From: a virus
Virus record (IMG/VR): IMGVR_UViG_3300037247_000291
Location: 1-25,310 of that record
DNA length: 25,310 bases
Strand: one strand, 5' to 3'
A model generated the notes under the pieces. The model worked only from the letters and a program-made list of their open reading frames with translations. It had not been told where the DNA came from and ran no database searches. The first letter of the stretch is position 1, and every line of letters begins with the position of its first letter. Below, one piece after another: positions 1 through 6,652 of this stretch. The translations under genes and the position numbers were made by a program.

Positions 1-1347
1 CCACCGCTTGATGAGGAAGTTGAGGAAGCCGATCATCATGTTCACGCCGCCCTTGACGATCTTCGTGGTCGACGTGATCACTCGGTCCGTGATCTTCTCG
101 ATCGACTCCCACACGGCGCGCCAATTGTCCTTGATGAACAGGATCGCCTTGATGAGCGGCCCCCCGGGGAGAAGCCAAGCCCACTTCGACCGGAAGAGCC
201 CCAGGACGAAGTCGCTCACCCGCCCGAACACTTCCTTGATGGTCTCCCAATTCTTCCAGACGAGAATTCCCACCGCGACCAATGCGGCGACGGCAATGAC
301 GGCGAGTCCCACCGGTCCCGTTATCGCCAGCCATGCCGCCCTCGCTGCCACGCCGGCGGCCGTGAACGCGCCGGCCGCGACTCCTGATGCTGTCGACATG
401 AGACCGAAGGCTCCGCTCGCGATGCCGGCAGCCGGCCCGGCGGCGATCAGGATCGGAGCGAGGCCCGCGGCCTTTTGGATCAGGTCCGCATGGCCGAACA
501 CCAGCTCCCCGATCTGGTGTTGGAACTTCTGCAGCGGGGTGAACGACTCGGCCAGGATCGCCGCGTTGTCCTCGATCACCGTGCTCGAGCCGGCGATCTC
601 TGCCTTGTACTTGCCGAGCTGCTCGGTCGTGAGGCCGAGGATTTTGAGGGTCTCCTCGAGGGAGCCGCCCGACGAGACAACGGCCGCCTGGAACTCGCTC
701 TTGGCGGTCCGGCCGGCGAGGCCGAGCTCCCCCTCCATCGCCGCGATGAGGGCGGCCGTATCGTTGACGGAGAGCCCGAGCGCCTTGATATCAGGGGCGG
801 CCTTCTCGATGAAGCTCAGGAAGTCGCTCACGCTCATCGACGTCTGATCGGTGATGAAGCCGAACGCGGCGAGCGCCTCGCTCTCGTTGCCGACCTCGAT
901 CCCCACGGCCTTCAGCGCCACGCCGCTCTTCGCGAGAGCGGGACCTGCGGCTCCGGTCGCGTCGCCGACCATGTCCCAGAAATTCGCGTACTCCGTGAGG
1001 GCTTCCTTGCTCTCGATCCCGAGCTCGTTCCCCTGTTGCATGAGGGCGAGGACGTCCTCGAGGGGGAAGGTGACGTTCGACATCCCCTTGGCGAGATCCC
1101 GGACCTCGCTCTCCTGGATGCCCATCTGCCGAGAGAGGCGGCCGACCGCCTGGCTGTTCTCTTGCTGGCTTCGGCTGAGGGCCTCGATGCCGGCGGCGGC
1201 GGCACCGAGGGCGACGGTCGCTCCCTTCCAGTTGTCGCGGATGGCCTTGCCAGCCCTCGCGCCGGCGCCGCCGACACCCGACATCACCTTCGATGCTTCG
1301 TCTCGGGCCTTCAGAACGACTTGTAGGTCTACCAGTCCGGCCGGCAT
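1..1347 (-). CDS. Tape measure protein, N-terminal part (runs off window)
   Basis: The frame is open from an ATG at 1347 to the window edge, giving 449 residues without a stop. Its position directly after the tail chaperone pair, its Ala/Gly-rich helical composition and a long hydrophobic stretch at about residues 290-355 (AVIAVIAALVAVGILVW and preceding) are typical of siphovirus tape measure proteins. These set tail length and line the tail tube before DNA ejection. The start is 1 nt past the upstream frameshift-frame stop (TAG 1349-1351), so translation is probably coupled. The N-terminal segment PAGLVDLQVVLKARDEAS recurs almost unchanged at the C-terminus of the protein at 21815-22315, which is unexpected. 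The 3' end is not in the window, so full length is unknown. Confidence 0.88.
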   Translation of the reverse strand, partial: MPAGLVDLQVVLKARDEASKVMSGVGGAGARAGKAIRDNWKGATVALGAAAAGIEALSRSQQENSQAVGRLSRQMGIQESEVRDLAKGMSNVTFPLEDVLALMQQGNELGIESKEALTEYANFWDMVGDATGAAGPALAKSGVALKAVGIEVGNESEALAAFGFITDQTSMSVSDFLSFIEKAAPDIKALGLSVNDTAALIAAMEGELGLAGRTAKSEFQAAVVSSGGSLEETLKILGLTTEQLGKYKAEIAGSSTVIEDNAAILAESFTPLQKFQHQIGELVFGHADLIQKAAGLAPILIAAGPAAGIASGAFGLMSTASGVAAGAFTAAGVAARAAWLAITGPVGLAVIAVAALVAVGILVWKNWETIKEVFGRVSDFVLGLFRSKWAWLLPGGPLIKAILFIKDNWRAVWESIEKITDRVITSTTKIVKGGVNMMIGFLNFLIKRW

Positions 1348-1348
1348 G

Positions 1349-1558
1349 CTACCTCGTGGCCCATCGGGTCGTAGTCTTTGCGCTCGCGGATTCGGCGTTG
1401 ATGTCCATGACCGCGTCCTGGTAGACGATCGCGGGCTGATCGACGAGCTCGTTGTACGTACATCTCAGGCGTTTCATGAGCGCCAGGTCGGTGAGCTCCT
1501 CGGGATATGTCCCGGTCCCGAGGTAGTAAGCCCTCAGCCTGGCGTCGAGGCTTCCCCC
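1349..1558 (-). CDS. Tail assembly chaperone, frameshift extension (gpT-like)
   Basis: A second frame opens in the -1 register relative to the upstream chaperone gene and runs to TAG at 1349-1351. It lacks a convincing start of its own at the 5' end. It would be made by -1 slippage near the G5 run at 1554-1558, giving Gly-Ser-Leu-Asp-Ala-Arg-Leu and about 65 further residues before the tape measure start. This matches the lambda gpG/gpGT arrangement found in most long-tailed phages, where the extended product recruits tail tube subunits to the tape measure protein. The exact slip codon is inferred, not shown. Confidence 0.7.
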   Translation of the reverse strand, partial: GGSLDARLRAYYLGTGTYPEELTDLALMKRLRCTYNELVDQPAIVYQDAVMDINAESASAKTTTRWATR

Positions 1559-1938
1559 TCGGACTTGCTCCGGGTGTTCAACGCGACCGCCCGCTTGTAG
1601 ACGACCTTGGCTGTCACGTCGTCCAGGTCATCGATGTTGGCCTCGGTCACCGGCTGATCGTAGGACCATGCGATGACGGATTTCCGGAGGAGCGTCTCGC
1701 GATCGTATTCCTCAGGGTGCTCGTCCTCCGGCATATCCCCGTTTCGACTCTGTCCCTGCCCCTGGAGAGCCGCAATACCTTCAGGCCCCAGGGAAACGAA
1801 CGGGGCGATCGCACGGCTCACCCTCGCCTCTTTGGCATCCCTGAGCACCATCCAGGAGACGGGTTTGATCTCGATCCATTCGCCGGGCTCGTGCTCGAGC
1901 TCGATCCGGTCGGGCGTGAGCTTCGATGTCAGCGCCAT
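1534..1938 (-). CDS. Tail assembly chaperone (gpG-like)
   Basis: This is a 134-residue acidic protein starting MALTSKLTPDRIELEHEPGE. I chose the ATG at 1938 because a GGGGAG site lies about 9 nt upstream; a longer frame starting at 1971 has no such site. It contains a conserved-looking EWIEIKPVSWMVLRDAKEAR stretch, as in tail chaperone N-terminal parts. It lies between the tail tube gene and the tape measure gene, the normal chaperone position. The zero-frame product ends at TGA 1534-1536, shortly after the run of five G at which a -1 shift would give the longer product. Confidence 0.78.
   Translation of the reverse strand: MALTSKLTPDRIELEHEPGEWIEIKPVSWMVLRDAKEARVSRAIAPFVSLGPEGIAALQGQGQSRNGDMPEDEHPEEYDRETLLRKSVIAWSYDQPVTEANIDDLDDVTAKVVYKRAVALNTRSKSEGEASTPG
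1551..1560 (-). promoter_or_regulatory. Probable -1 ribosomal frameshift site
   Basis: The minus strand reads GAGGGGGAAG. In the zero frame the codons are GAG GGG GAA; a one-base slip at GGG gives GGG/GGA and enters the downstream open frame. A canonical X XXY YYZ heptamer is not perfect because the A-site Glu codon would re-pair poorly, so P-site slippage on the G run is most likely. The site falls where tail chaperone frameshifts normally occur. Confidence 0.55.
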
Positions 1939-1960
1939 GTCGTCATCTCCCCTCGAGTTT

Positions 1961-2032
1961 ATTGGTCGCAAACGTGCCGATGGCCACCGGCACCTTTGGT
2001 ACTAATCCGGCGATCGCCGTTTTGTTACTAAT
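1961..2032. repeat. Three copies of an ATTGGTACTAAT-type motif in the tail gene gap
   Basis: The 191-bp gap between the tail tube gene and the chaperone holds ATTGGTCGCAAA (1961-1972), TTTGGTACTAAT (1995-2006) and TTTGTTACTAAT (2021-2032). The last two are 26 bp apart and are separated by the 12-bp palindrome CGGCGATCGCCG. Two related copies, also 26 bp apart, lie in the gap at 3979-4016. They may be operator or promoter elements; no clear sigma70 promoter is visible. The rest of this gap shows no supported gene. Confidence 0.5.
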
Positions 2033-2129
2033 CGTCCGCGGCCGCTGGAGCTCGGAGCCTGAGCCAATACGCACAACTGGGACGGATGGCTCACGTCGGA
2101 AGGCAGTAAATCACTCAGGCCCCGACCTC

Positions 2130-3182
2130 TTATGGGAATGCCGTAAGGACGTTCTGAACAGCGACCGTGATGTCGTCCCCCTGGGTCGCGTCGTAGAAAT
2201 TCTGGAGGTGGAGCCGTGTGATCGCGGCGCCGTCGCGCTCTCCGCCTCTCTCCTGGATGGAGTCGGGAGCGTGGGTATAGCAACCGTCGAGCTGCACGAA
2301 TCGATTGAGGCCATCGTCCGGAGAGTCGAAGGCGTCTCCGGTGATCTCGATCCTGATGAACCGCTTCGTGCCCGCGCGCTTATCCGTCGGCTCGTTCGCC
2401 TCGATGAGTATGCCGGCGTTCGGCTCGATCGCGATGTCCATGGCCAGGTCGACGAGCTTCGGCTTGTACTCGTACCCCGAGAAGTCGTCCCCCGCATTGC
2501 CGTCAAGGTAATACTGCGGGAATAGGAGCTCGCTCAGCGCCCAGGTGAAGCCGTAGATCTGCCCGCTGACTTGACTCCCCCCCAGACCGGCCCAGGTGTC
2601 GTCGATGTACACCTTCCACCGGAGGTTGCCGGCGTAGCTCGTCGCGGGGAGCGCAAGCGAGGCCGTGGGCGTAGACGTGACGACCTTCCGGCCGACCATG
2701 CTCGCCGATATCTCGGGCATGCCCTCGATGGCGCCGGTGATCGTGAGCGCCGTCGTGAAACAGTACGGCGCCTCGAGGCCGATCTCGTTCGGCGTGCCGG
2801 CCAGATCTCGATCGGCGAACTCCACCGTGTAGGTGTCCGGCACCGGGTCCGCGTTGACCGGCGTGAACGTCCAGAGACGCGCGTCTCCGGTCCCTGGAGT
2901 CGTGGGCGAAACGCCGCCCTTCAGGCCGCTGAGGAGATGGAGGAGGATCTGCTCGAAGTCGAGGTTATTCGTGATCTCGAACTCGACGCCGTTCCGCACG
3001 ATGACCGGCGGCGTCACCGCCCTTGACAGAACGCCATGCATCTGCTCGGCGAACTCCTCCGCGTCTTCCTGGATGCGGTACGTCGCATCGTTCAGGAGCA
3101 ACCGGCGCGTCGCGGCGACGGCGTTCCCCCGCGTGCCTTCCTTCCCTACCTGGACGAGTCTAGCCCTGGCGATCGCTACCAT
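2130..3182 (-). CDS. Major tail tube protein
   Basis: The protein has 350 residues and starts MVAIARARLVQVGKEGTRGN, preceded by a GAGAGGAG ribosome site. Phage tail tube proteins often begin with a short statement of this kind followed by beta-rich sequence, and this one continues with repeated beta-strand-like segments and a central Gly/Thr-rich part. It is followed by the chaperone pair and tape measure gene and preceded by tail completion genes, which is the standard tail tube position. It is longer than the lambda-type tube protein, so it may carry an extra Ig-like domain. Identification rests mainly on order and general character, not on a hallmark motif. Confidence 0.72.
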   Translation of the reverse strand: MVAIARARLVQVGKEGTRGNAVAATRRLLLNDATYRIQEDAEEFAEQMHGVLSRAVTPPVIVRNGVEFEITNNLDFEQILLHLLSGLKGGVSPTTPGTGDARLWTFTPVNADPVPDTYTVEFADRDLAGTPNEIGLEAPYCFTTALTITGAIEGMPEISASMVGRKVVTSTPTASLALPATSYAGNLRWKVYIDDTWAGLGGSQVSGQIYGFTWALSELLFPQYYLDGNAGDDFSGYEYKPKLVDLAMDIAIEPNAGILIEANEPTDKRAGTKRFIRIEITGDAFDSPDDGLNRFVQLDGCYTHAPDSIQERGGERDGAAITRLHLQNFYDATQGDDITVAVQNVLTAFP

Positions 3183-3351
3183 CGGTCCGCTCCTCTCCGC
3201 TTGCCGCCCGCCGCTTTATCGCGGCCGGCGTGACTCTTTCGTACAGAGCATGGTCCGTGACCCCATACTCTTCGGCTTCGTCGTCCGTGAGGTCACGCGC
3301 CGGCACCCCTGGGATGCCGATCACGTCCTTGCCGCCCTTGTAGATGTACAT
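3160..3351 (-). CDS. Small tail-region protein with GVPARDLT motif
   Basis: This is a 63-residue protein with the segment IGIPGVPARDLTDDEAEEYG near the N-terminus. Small proteins with a 'V/IPGVPARDLT' segment are common next to connector and tail genes of long-tailed phages; their role is unknown. The ATG at 3351 is preceded by GGAGCTGGAGC. Its 3' end overlaps the tail tube start by 23 bp, and it begins 10 nt after the end of the upstream gene, so it is firmly inside the tail operon. The C-terminus is charged and probably disordered. Confidence 0.7.
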   Translation of the reverse strand: MYIYKGGKDVIGIPGVPARDLTDDEAEEYGVTDHALYERVTPAAIKRRAASGEERTDGSDRQG

Positions 3352-3361
3352 GCTCCAGCTC

Positions 3362-3829
3362 CTACGAGACCGTGACTCCCTGAATCATTCTCAGATCGAT
3401 GAAGAGATCGAGTCCGGTGAACGCGCGGTTCGCTCGACTGAGACTCACTAGCGTCGGATTGCCGCCTCGGATCGTGTGGTCGGTCACGGTGGCCGCGCCG
3501 GCAGGATCGTTGAGCGATGACTTCAGATTCATCGCCGTGATGAAGGCCGTCAGATAGCTCGCGGCCATGTCGGCAAGGACGTCCTGATCCCCTTCTCCGA
3601 CGTAGAGCTGAGCATGGACCGTGTAGACGAGCGTCTGCTGCCCGCTCACGCCCAGCACATGGCTCGTGAGCGTCATGTCGTTCGTCCAGGCGGGAAGGTT
3701 CGCGGCGATCGAGACCCCCTGAGGCGGGAACCATTTGCAAACCTTCGAGATCTTCGACGTCAAAGGCTCCGTGATCGAGAGTCCCTCCTCGACCTTTACC
3801 AGCTCCGTCATGGCTGAGCGGATATCCAT
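3362..3829 (-). CDS. Putative tail terminator / tail completion protein
   Basis: The protein has 155 residues: MDIRSAMTELVKVEEGLSIT, a middle segment with AWTNDMTLTSHVLG, and a C-terminus with RANRAFTGLDLFIDLRM. A helical N-terminus followed by alternating beta strands and a size near 150 residues suits the gpU / tail terminator group, and the gene lies directly before the tail tube region as expected. The start overlaps the stop of a tiny upstream gene (TGATG). No hallmark residues are visible, so the call depends on position. Confidence 0.5.
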   Translation of the reverse strand: MDIRSAMTELVKVEEGLSITEPLTSKISKVCKWFPPQGVSIAANLPAWTNDMTLTSHVLGVSGQQTLVYTVHAQLYVGEGDQDVLADMAASYLTAFITAMNLKSSLNDPAGAATVTDHTIRGGNPTLVSLSRANRAFTGLDLFIDLRMIQGVTVS

Positions 3830-3963
3830 CAGTCGAAATCGACCCCCTGGCCCCTAAGGTGCCGTATCTCTTCCGGGGAGAGCCTGCGAGTCGTCCCACA
3901 CCGGCAACACATCGCGAGCCGCCCTCGTGCGTGCCAACGATGGGCGAGCGTTAGGTGCTCCAT
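3829..3963 (-). CDS. Small Cys-containing protein (44 aa)
   Basis: An ATG at 3963, with GGAG seven bases upstream, opens 44 codons ending in TGA at 3829-3831, which overlaps the start of the next gene as TGATG. The product contains CCRCGTTRRLSPEEIRHLRG, so three Cys lie close together and could bind a metal. It fills a gap that would otherwise be empty and is coupled to the downstream gene, which supports it being real. I do not recognise the family. Confidence 0.5.
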   Translation of the reverse strand: MEHLTLAHRWHARGRLAMCCRCGTTRRLSPEEIRHLRGQGVDFD

Positions 3964-3978
3964 TTCTCAGCTCCGTCT

Positions 3979-4016
3979 ATTGGTAGCAATCAGGAGATCC
4001 CGCGATTGGTACTAAA
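3979..4016. repeat. Paired ATTGGTA motifs, 26 bp apart
   Basis: ATTGGTAGCAAT (3979-3990) and ATTGGTACTAAA (4005-4016) lie in the short gap before the 44-aa gene. They match the motifs at 1995-2006 and 2021-2032 in sequence and in their 26-bp offset. The second copy includes the stop codon of the gene at 4012-4239. A regulatory or recombination role is possible. Confidence 0.45.
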
Positions 4017-4239
4017 TGCCCGTCGGTGTGCGGTGATCTCCATAAAGCCAGAAATTCCTGGCCTGTTGAAACGTATTTGCATCCTCACCTGTCCTCGAGA
4101 CCGAAGCCACGGCTGATGCCCATGTATCGACGTCCCACTCAGTAGACTTGACAAGGCGCTCGCCGTCGTACCAGCGGATACGGACTCCCTCGGGCGTCCG
4201 TTGCACCGTCAGTCCACCGCTCCCATGGAACCCTTCCAT
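4012..4239 (-). CDS. Unknown small tail-region protein (75 aa)
   Basis: The ATG at 4239 has a strong AAGGGGG site six bases upstream. The 75-residue product starts MEGFHGSGGLTVQRTPEGV and has a beta-rich middle (VRIRWYDGERLVKSTEWDVD) followed by a helical part. It could be a small virion or assembly protein, but I do not recognise it. Its composition (codons such as AAT, ATA, TTT) is slightly less GC-rich than its neighbours. Confidence 0.6.
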   Translation of the reverse strand: MEGFHGSGGLTVQRTPEGVRIRWYDGERLVKSTEWDVDTWASAVASVSRTGEDANTFQQARNFWLYGDHRTPTGI

Positions 4240-4268
4240 TTGCTACCCCCTTCGTTGTCGCAATCCGG

Positions 4269-4448
4269 TCATAGCCGGCCAAACTTCCGCCGCATGTACC
4301 CGCCGGCCTTCCTCACGAGCCCTGGGAGACGATTCTTGCTTCCTTCGAGAAACATTCGATAGTCCATCAGCGCCGCGGCGTAAACCCGCTCGCGGTCGGG
4401 ATGGTCCTCCGGCGGAGGGAGCGGTGGATTCGGTGGAATGAAGCCCAT
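4269..4448 (-). CDS. Small protein with duplicated C-terminus (59 aa)
   Basis: The start ATG (4446-4448) shares a base with the stop of the upstream gene (TGATG), so 59 codons follow. The N-terminal half, MGFIPPNPPLPPPEDHPDRE, is Pro-rich. The last 19 residues, LPGLVRKAGGYMRRKFGRL, nearly repeat the last 19 of the upstream protein (LPGLVRKAGEEMRRKFGRL). At DNA level 4270-4328 and 4449-4507 are similar throughout. This suggests that a piece of the upstream gene's 3' end was copied and joined to a new N-terminus, or that a longer duplicate decayed. Function is unknown. Confidence 0.55.
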   Translation of the reverse strand: MGFIPPNPPLPPPEDHPDRERVYAAALMDYRMFLEGSKNRLPGLVRKAGGYMRRKFGRL

Positions 4449-4903
4449 CAGAGCCTGCCAAACTTCCGGCGCATCTCCTCGCCGGCCTTCCGCACGAGAC
4501 CAGGGAGTAGCGTCAGCGTCGAGCGGTGAGACTCCCGCATAAAGAACCGGCCCTTGACGCCGCGGCGCTGGATCGCCCTCGCCAGGGCGAAGATGCTCTC
4601 TCCGAATCCGACTCGCTGGACCCAACGCCGGAGCGCGTCGGTATGGAGCAATGGACCGCCCGCCTGGCGCCCCTGCTCGATGCTCATGGTCCGGGCTGGG
4701 CTCATGAGGCTGAACACTCTCGCCGAGGTGTCGGAGCTCTCCGAACTGATCGCTCGAGCGGCTGTCCCGCCAACGCCCTCAGCGGCGACCGTTTTGGCGT
4801 GCTGCGAGGCCGCGCGGAGGATGCCCGGGAACGCTTCCTTGGGGAGCTTCCCGAGGCCCTTCAGCTTGTCGAGGCCGATGATCTGGACGCTTACCTCCGG
4901 CAC
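4448..4903 (-). CDS. HK97 gp10-like head-tail / minor tail component
   Basis: The protein has 151 residues, starts with GTG and is preceded by a G-rich site (GGTGGGGG). The N-terminus VSVQIIGLDKLKGLGKLPKE resembles HK97 gp10-type proteins, which open with a short strand, an 'L..L' helix and a long Ala-rich helix (FPGILRAASQHAKTVAAEGV here). The basic C-terminus (RRGVKGRFFMRESHRSTLT, then VRKAGEEMRRKF) also fits. The gene follows the connector gene by one base, which is where the gp10/tail-completion protein is normally found. Confidence 0.6.
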   Translation of the reverse strand: MPEVSVQIIGLDKLKGLGKLPKEAFPGILRAASQHAKTVAAEGVGGTAARAISSESSDTSARVFSLMSPARTMSIEQGRQAGGPLLHTDALRRWVQRVGFGESIFALARAIQRRGVKGRFFMRESHRSTLTLLPGLVRKAGEEMRRKFGRL

Positions 4904-4904
4904 G

Positions 4905-5543
4905 CTAGAACCCCCACCTAAAATAGCTCTTCGACAAACCCTTCACGAGAGCCCGAGACTGCGGGCTCGCCTCGATCGCGCCGACCAGGTCGTCGACGAT
5001 CCGGTTCGTTGCGAGGTCCGTATCTCGCCGGAGGATGCCGGTGATATCGATCGTGCCTTGCTTGATGGCCTCGGGGACCGCCGGCCATCCAAACTTGCCG
5101 ACCACTTCGACCCACACGCCCTCGAGCCATGTGGCCTGATCGCCCCAGGGCGTGAGCTCGATCGCCTGATACGGCTCGGCCTCAGGACCGAGCGGAGCAT
5201 TGCGGGGTATGAGGATGTAGTCCGTCGACGCGAGCGCCGTCTCGTCGGTGAACAGGCCGTCGTTGTCCTTGTCGATCTTGATCGACGTCGGGTCTGCGGA
5301 GAGGTCGTCGACGGTGAGCACCTTGCGGCCGCCTGGAGGGACTCCGCCTCGATCGCCGACACGGTACACGCGGGTCGCATCAGAAGCGTCGACGGTGAAA
5401 AAGCGGCCGGCGAGGGCTCTCTCGATATAGTGTGAGACGGCGGTGAGCTGGAGGAGTATCGTCGCCTCGTCTTCGTCGTGACCCTGCTTTTTGACCCGGT
5501 CACGGTACTCGGCGACGGTTGCGTATGCGTCCGTGATCGCCAT
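4905..5543 (-). CDS. Head-tail connector protein (gp6-like)
   Basis: The protein has 212 residues. MAITDAYATVAEYRDRVKK followed by a helix containing LLQLTAVSHYIERALAGRFF is the usual start of HK97 gp6 / gp15-type connectors, which form a ring below the portal. The middle carries a beta domain (TVDDLSADPTSIKIDKDNDG; the DKDNDG part looks like a calcium-binding-type loop). A C-terminal helical part follows. ATG at 5543 has GGGAG about 9 nt upstream. The gene precedes the gp10-like gene as expected. Confidence 0.72.
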   Translation of the reverse strand: MAITDAYATVAEYRDRVKKQGHDEDEATILLQLTAVSHYIERALAGRFFTVDASDATRVYRVGDRGGVPPGGRKVLTVDDLSADPTSIKIDKDNDGLFTDETALASTDYILIPRNAPLGPEAEPYQAIELTPWGDQATWLEGVWVEVVGKFGWPAVPEAIKQGTIDITGILRRDTDLATNRIVDDLVGAIEASPQSRALVKGLSKSYFRWGF

Positions 5544-5602
5544 CGAAGTCTACTCCCGCAAAGGCGTTAGAGCTCGAGCTCGTTGGCCTGAGGTTATGTG
5601 CT

Positions 5603-5679
5603 TGGTAGCGGAGGCGGGACTCGAACCCGCGACCTCGGGATTATGAATCCCGCGCGCTGACCTACTGCGCCACTCCGCG
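5603..5679 (-). tRNA. tRNA with anticodon CAT (Met type)
   Basis: A 77-nt cloverleaf folds on the minus strand. Acceptor CGCGGAG pairs with CTCCGC, the D stem is GCGC/GCGC, the anticodon stem CGGGA/TCCCG encloses TTCATAA (anticodon at 5643-5645), and the T arm is GCGGG-TTCGAGT-CCCGC. The 3' CCA is encoded. The first pair is C1 with T72, a mismatch, which is unusual for an elongator and resembles the unpaired 1-72 position of bacterial initiator tRNA. The anticodon stem lacks the three G-C pairs of initiators. Elongator Met, or Ile2 after lysidine modification, are the options. It sits inside the head operon. Confidence 0.9.
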
Positions 5680-5691
5680 TCGTTAGCCTGT

Positions 5692-6228
5692 CTAACCCTC
5701 CGCACGGCGCCGCCGCCGAGGCTTTGGAGCCTCGGTCCTGGCAGCGGTCTCGCCGCCGGCCAGGGCGGCGGTCTCCGACGTCTGAGGGACGCTCACGCCT
5801 GCGGCCCTGAGGGCAGCGACGAGCTGAGCCTTGTTCGGCTTCCGTGGCAGTCCGGTAACGCCGTGTTCCATGATGAGCTCTCCGAGCTTTGCGTTTGTAA
5901 GCCCCATCAGAGCGACCGCCGCGAGGTCGTCTGCGGCCACAGATGGCTCCGGCGCACGGCGCCGTTGTCGAGGCTTTGGAGCCTCGGTCCTGGCAGCGGT
6001 CTCGCCGCCGGCCAGGGCGGCGGTCTCCGACGTCTGAGGGACGCTCACGCCTGCGGCCTCGGGTGGAGCGGCCTCGGGTGGAGCGTCTTCAGACGGAGGG
6101 TCGACCACGGTCCCGTATCCGCCGGCCGTGAGTTGTGCCGCCAGCTCATCCGAGACCTCGACCTCGTCCCCAGGCCGCCAGGTTCCCGCGGGGCCGGCTC
6201 CGATTGTGGCCATTCTGACCTTGGGCAT
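5692..6228 (-). CDS. Head-region protein with HeH/SAP-like motif and internal duplication
   Basis: I chose the ATG at 6228 because GGAGG lies seven bases upstream; an in-frame ATG at 6327 has no such support. The 178-residue product starts MPKVRMATIGAGPAGTWRPG, a small beta domain common in short phage head proteins. It continues with a Pro/Ala-rich linker with two PPEAA-type repeats. The next part, ALMGLTNAKLGELIMEHGV then KPNKAQLVAALRAAG, resembles a HeH/SAP helix-extended-helix motif. A segment GVSVPQTSETAALAGGETAA occurs before and after that motif, because of a 105-bp DNA duplication, and each copy ends in a basic Arg-rich tail. It may bind DNA or the capsid; function is unproven. Confidence 0.7.
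   Translation of the reverse strand: MPKVRMATIGAGPAGTWRPGDEVEVSDELAAQLTAGGYGTVVDPPSEDAPPEAAPPEAAGVSVPQTSETAALAGGETAARTEAPKPRQRRRAPEPSVAADDLAAVALMGLTNAKLGELIMEHGVTGLPRKPNKAQLVAALRAAGVSVPQTSETAALAGGETAARTEAPKPRRRRRAEG
5702..6058. repeat. 105-bp direct repeat pair (5702-5806 and 5954-6058)
   Basis: The two copies are 252 bp apart (84 codons, so the frame is kept). The last 90 bases are identical as far as I can read (5717-5806 and 5969-6058), and differences are confined to a few bases at 5713-5716. Each copy contains the palindrome GAGGCTTTGGAGCCTC. Near-perfect identity implies a recent duplication or gene conversion. A 15-bp tandem repeat (GCGGCCTCGGGTGGA twice, 6054-6083) adjoins the second copy. 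Confidence 0.9.
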
Positions 6229-6241
6229 GTCGTGCCTCCGT

Positions 6242-6637
6242 CTAAGATGATGTCGAGTCCCTACCCTGGGCCGACCCATCGATGAGGATGTGGAACACCC
6301 CGACCTTCGTGTCGCCCCCCGCGGCAATCACGATCTTGATTCGCTCCTGGGCGATCGCGATCGGGCGCTCGACAGGCTCGCCGGAGCCCGCATAGAGCGA
6401 GGCGACTCCGATCTCGTCATGGGTGGGGATCGAAGGACCAACCGTCTTAGCCACGTTGACGTTCGCCTCGACCCATATCTGCTGCCCGGTCGTCTCGCCC
6501 GTGATCGTGAAGTCGACCCCGTCGGCGTAGTCGGTCTTCACGTACTGGATCGAGTGAATCTTCCCGGCCACGATGCATGTGTAAGCCGTGGCGGCTCCGC
6601 TGGCGTTGGTCGGGAGGGTGACTGCTATGCGTTCCAA
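6242..6637 (-). CDS. Putative head/virion structural protein (131 aa)
   Basis: The frame starts with TTG at 6637, with AGAAGGA about 10 nt upstream; no better ATG is near. The product opens with MERIAVTLPTNASGAATAYT and is beta-rich with several TITGETTGQQIWVEA-like strands, consistent with a small virion or decoration protein. It lies between two other head-type genes. A very similar general pattern (residual strand 'YADGVDFTITGE') appears in the next gene upstream ('YADGVDITAAIEAGG'), hinting that the two proteins may be distantly related. Confidence 0.55.
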   Translation of the reverse strand: MERIAVTLPTNASGAATAYTCIVAGKIHSIQYVKTDYADGVDFTITGETTGQQIWVEANVNVAKTVGPSIPTHDEIGVASLYAGSGEPVERPIAIAQERIKIVIAAGGDTKVGVFHILIDGSAQGRDSTSS

Positions 6638-6652
6638 AGGGTTTCCGTCCTT

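Noticed and set aside
8-1326. Plus-strand open frames of 279 and 283 codons
   Set aside because: They lie antisense to the tape measure frame, with low-complexity Arg/Ala/Leu-rich products and no motifs.
2002-2283. 93-codon frame over the tail tube 3' end and the following gap
   Set aside because: It mostly overlaps the tail tube gene in another frame and has an Arg/Pro-rich product without support.
5570-5581. GAGCTCGAGCTC perfect palindrome next to the tRNA
   Set aside because: A single copy of simple sequence with no partner motif; not enough to call a regulatory site.
5603-5679. tRNA gene as a phage attachment site
   Set aside because: No integrase and no second copy of the tRNA 3' end are present in the window, and it lies inside the structural operon.
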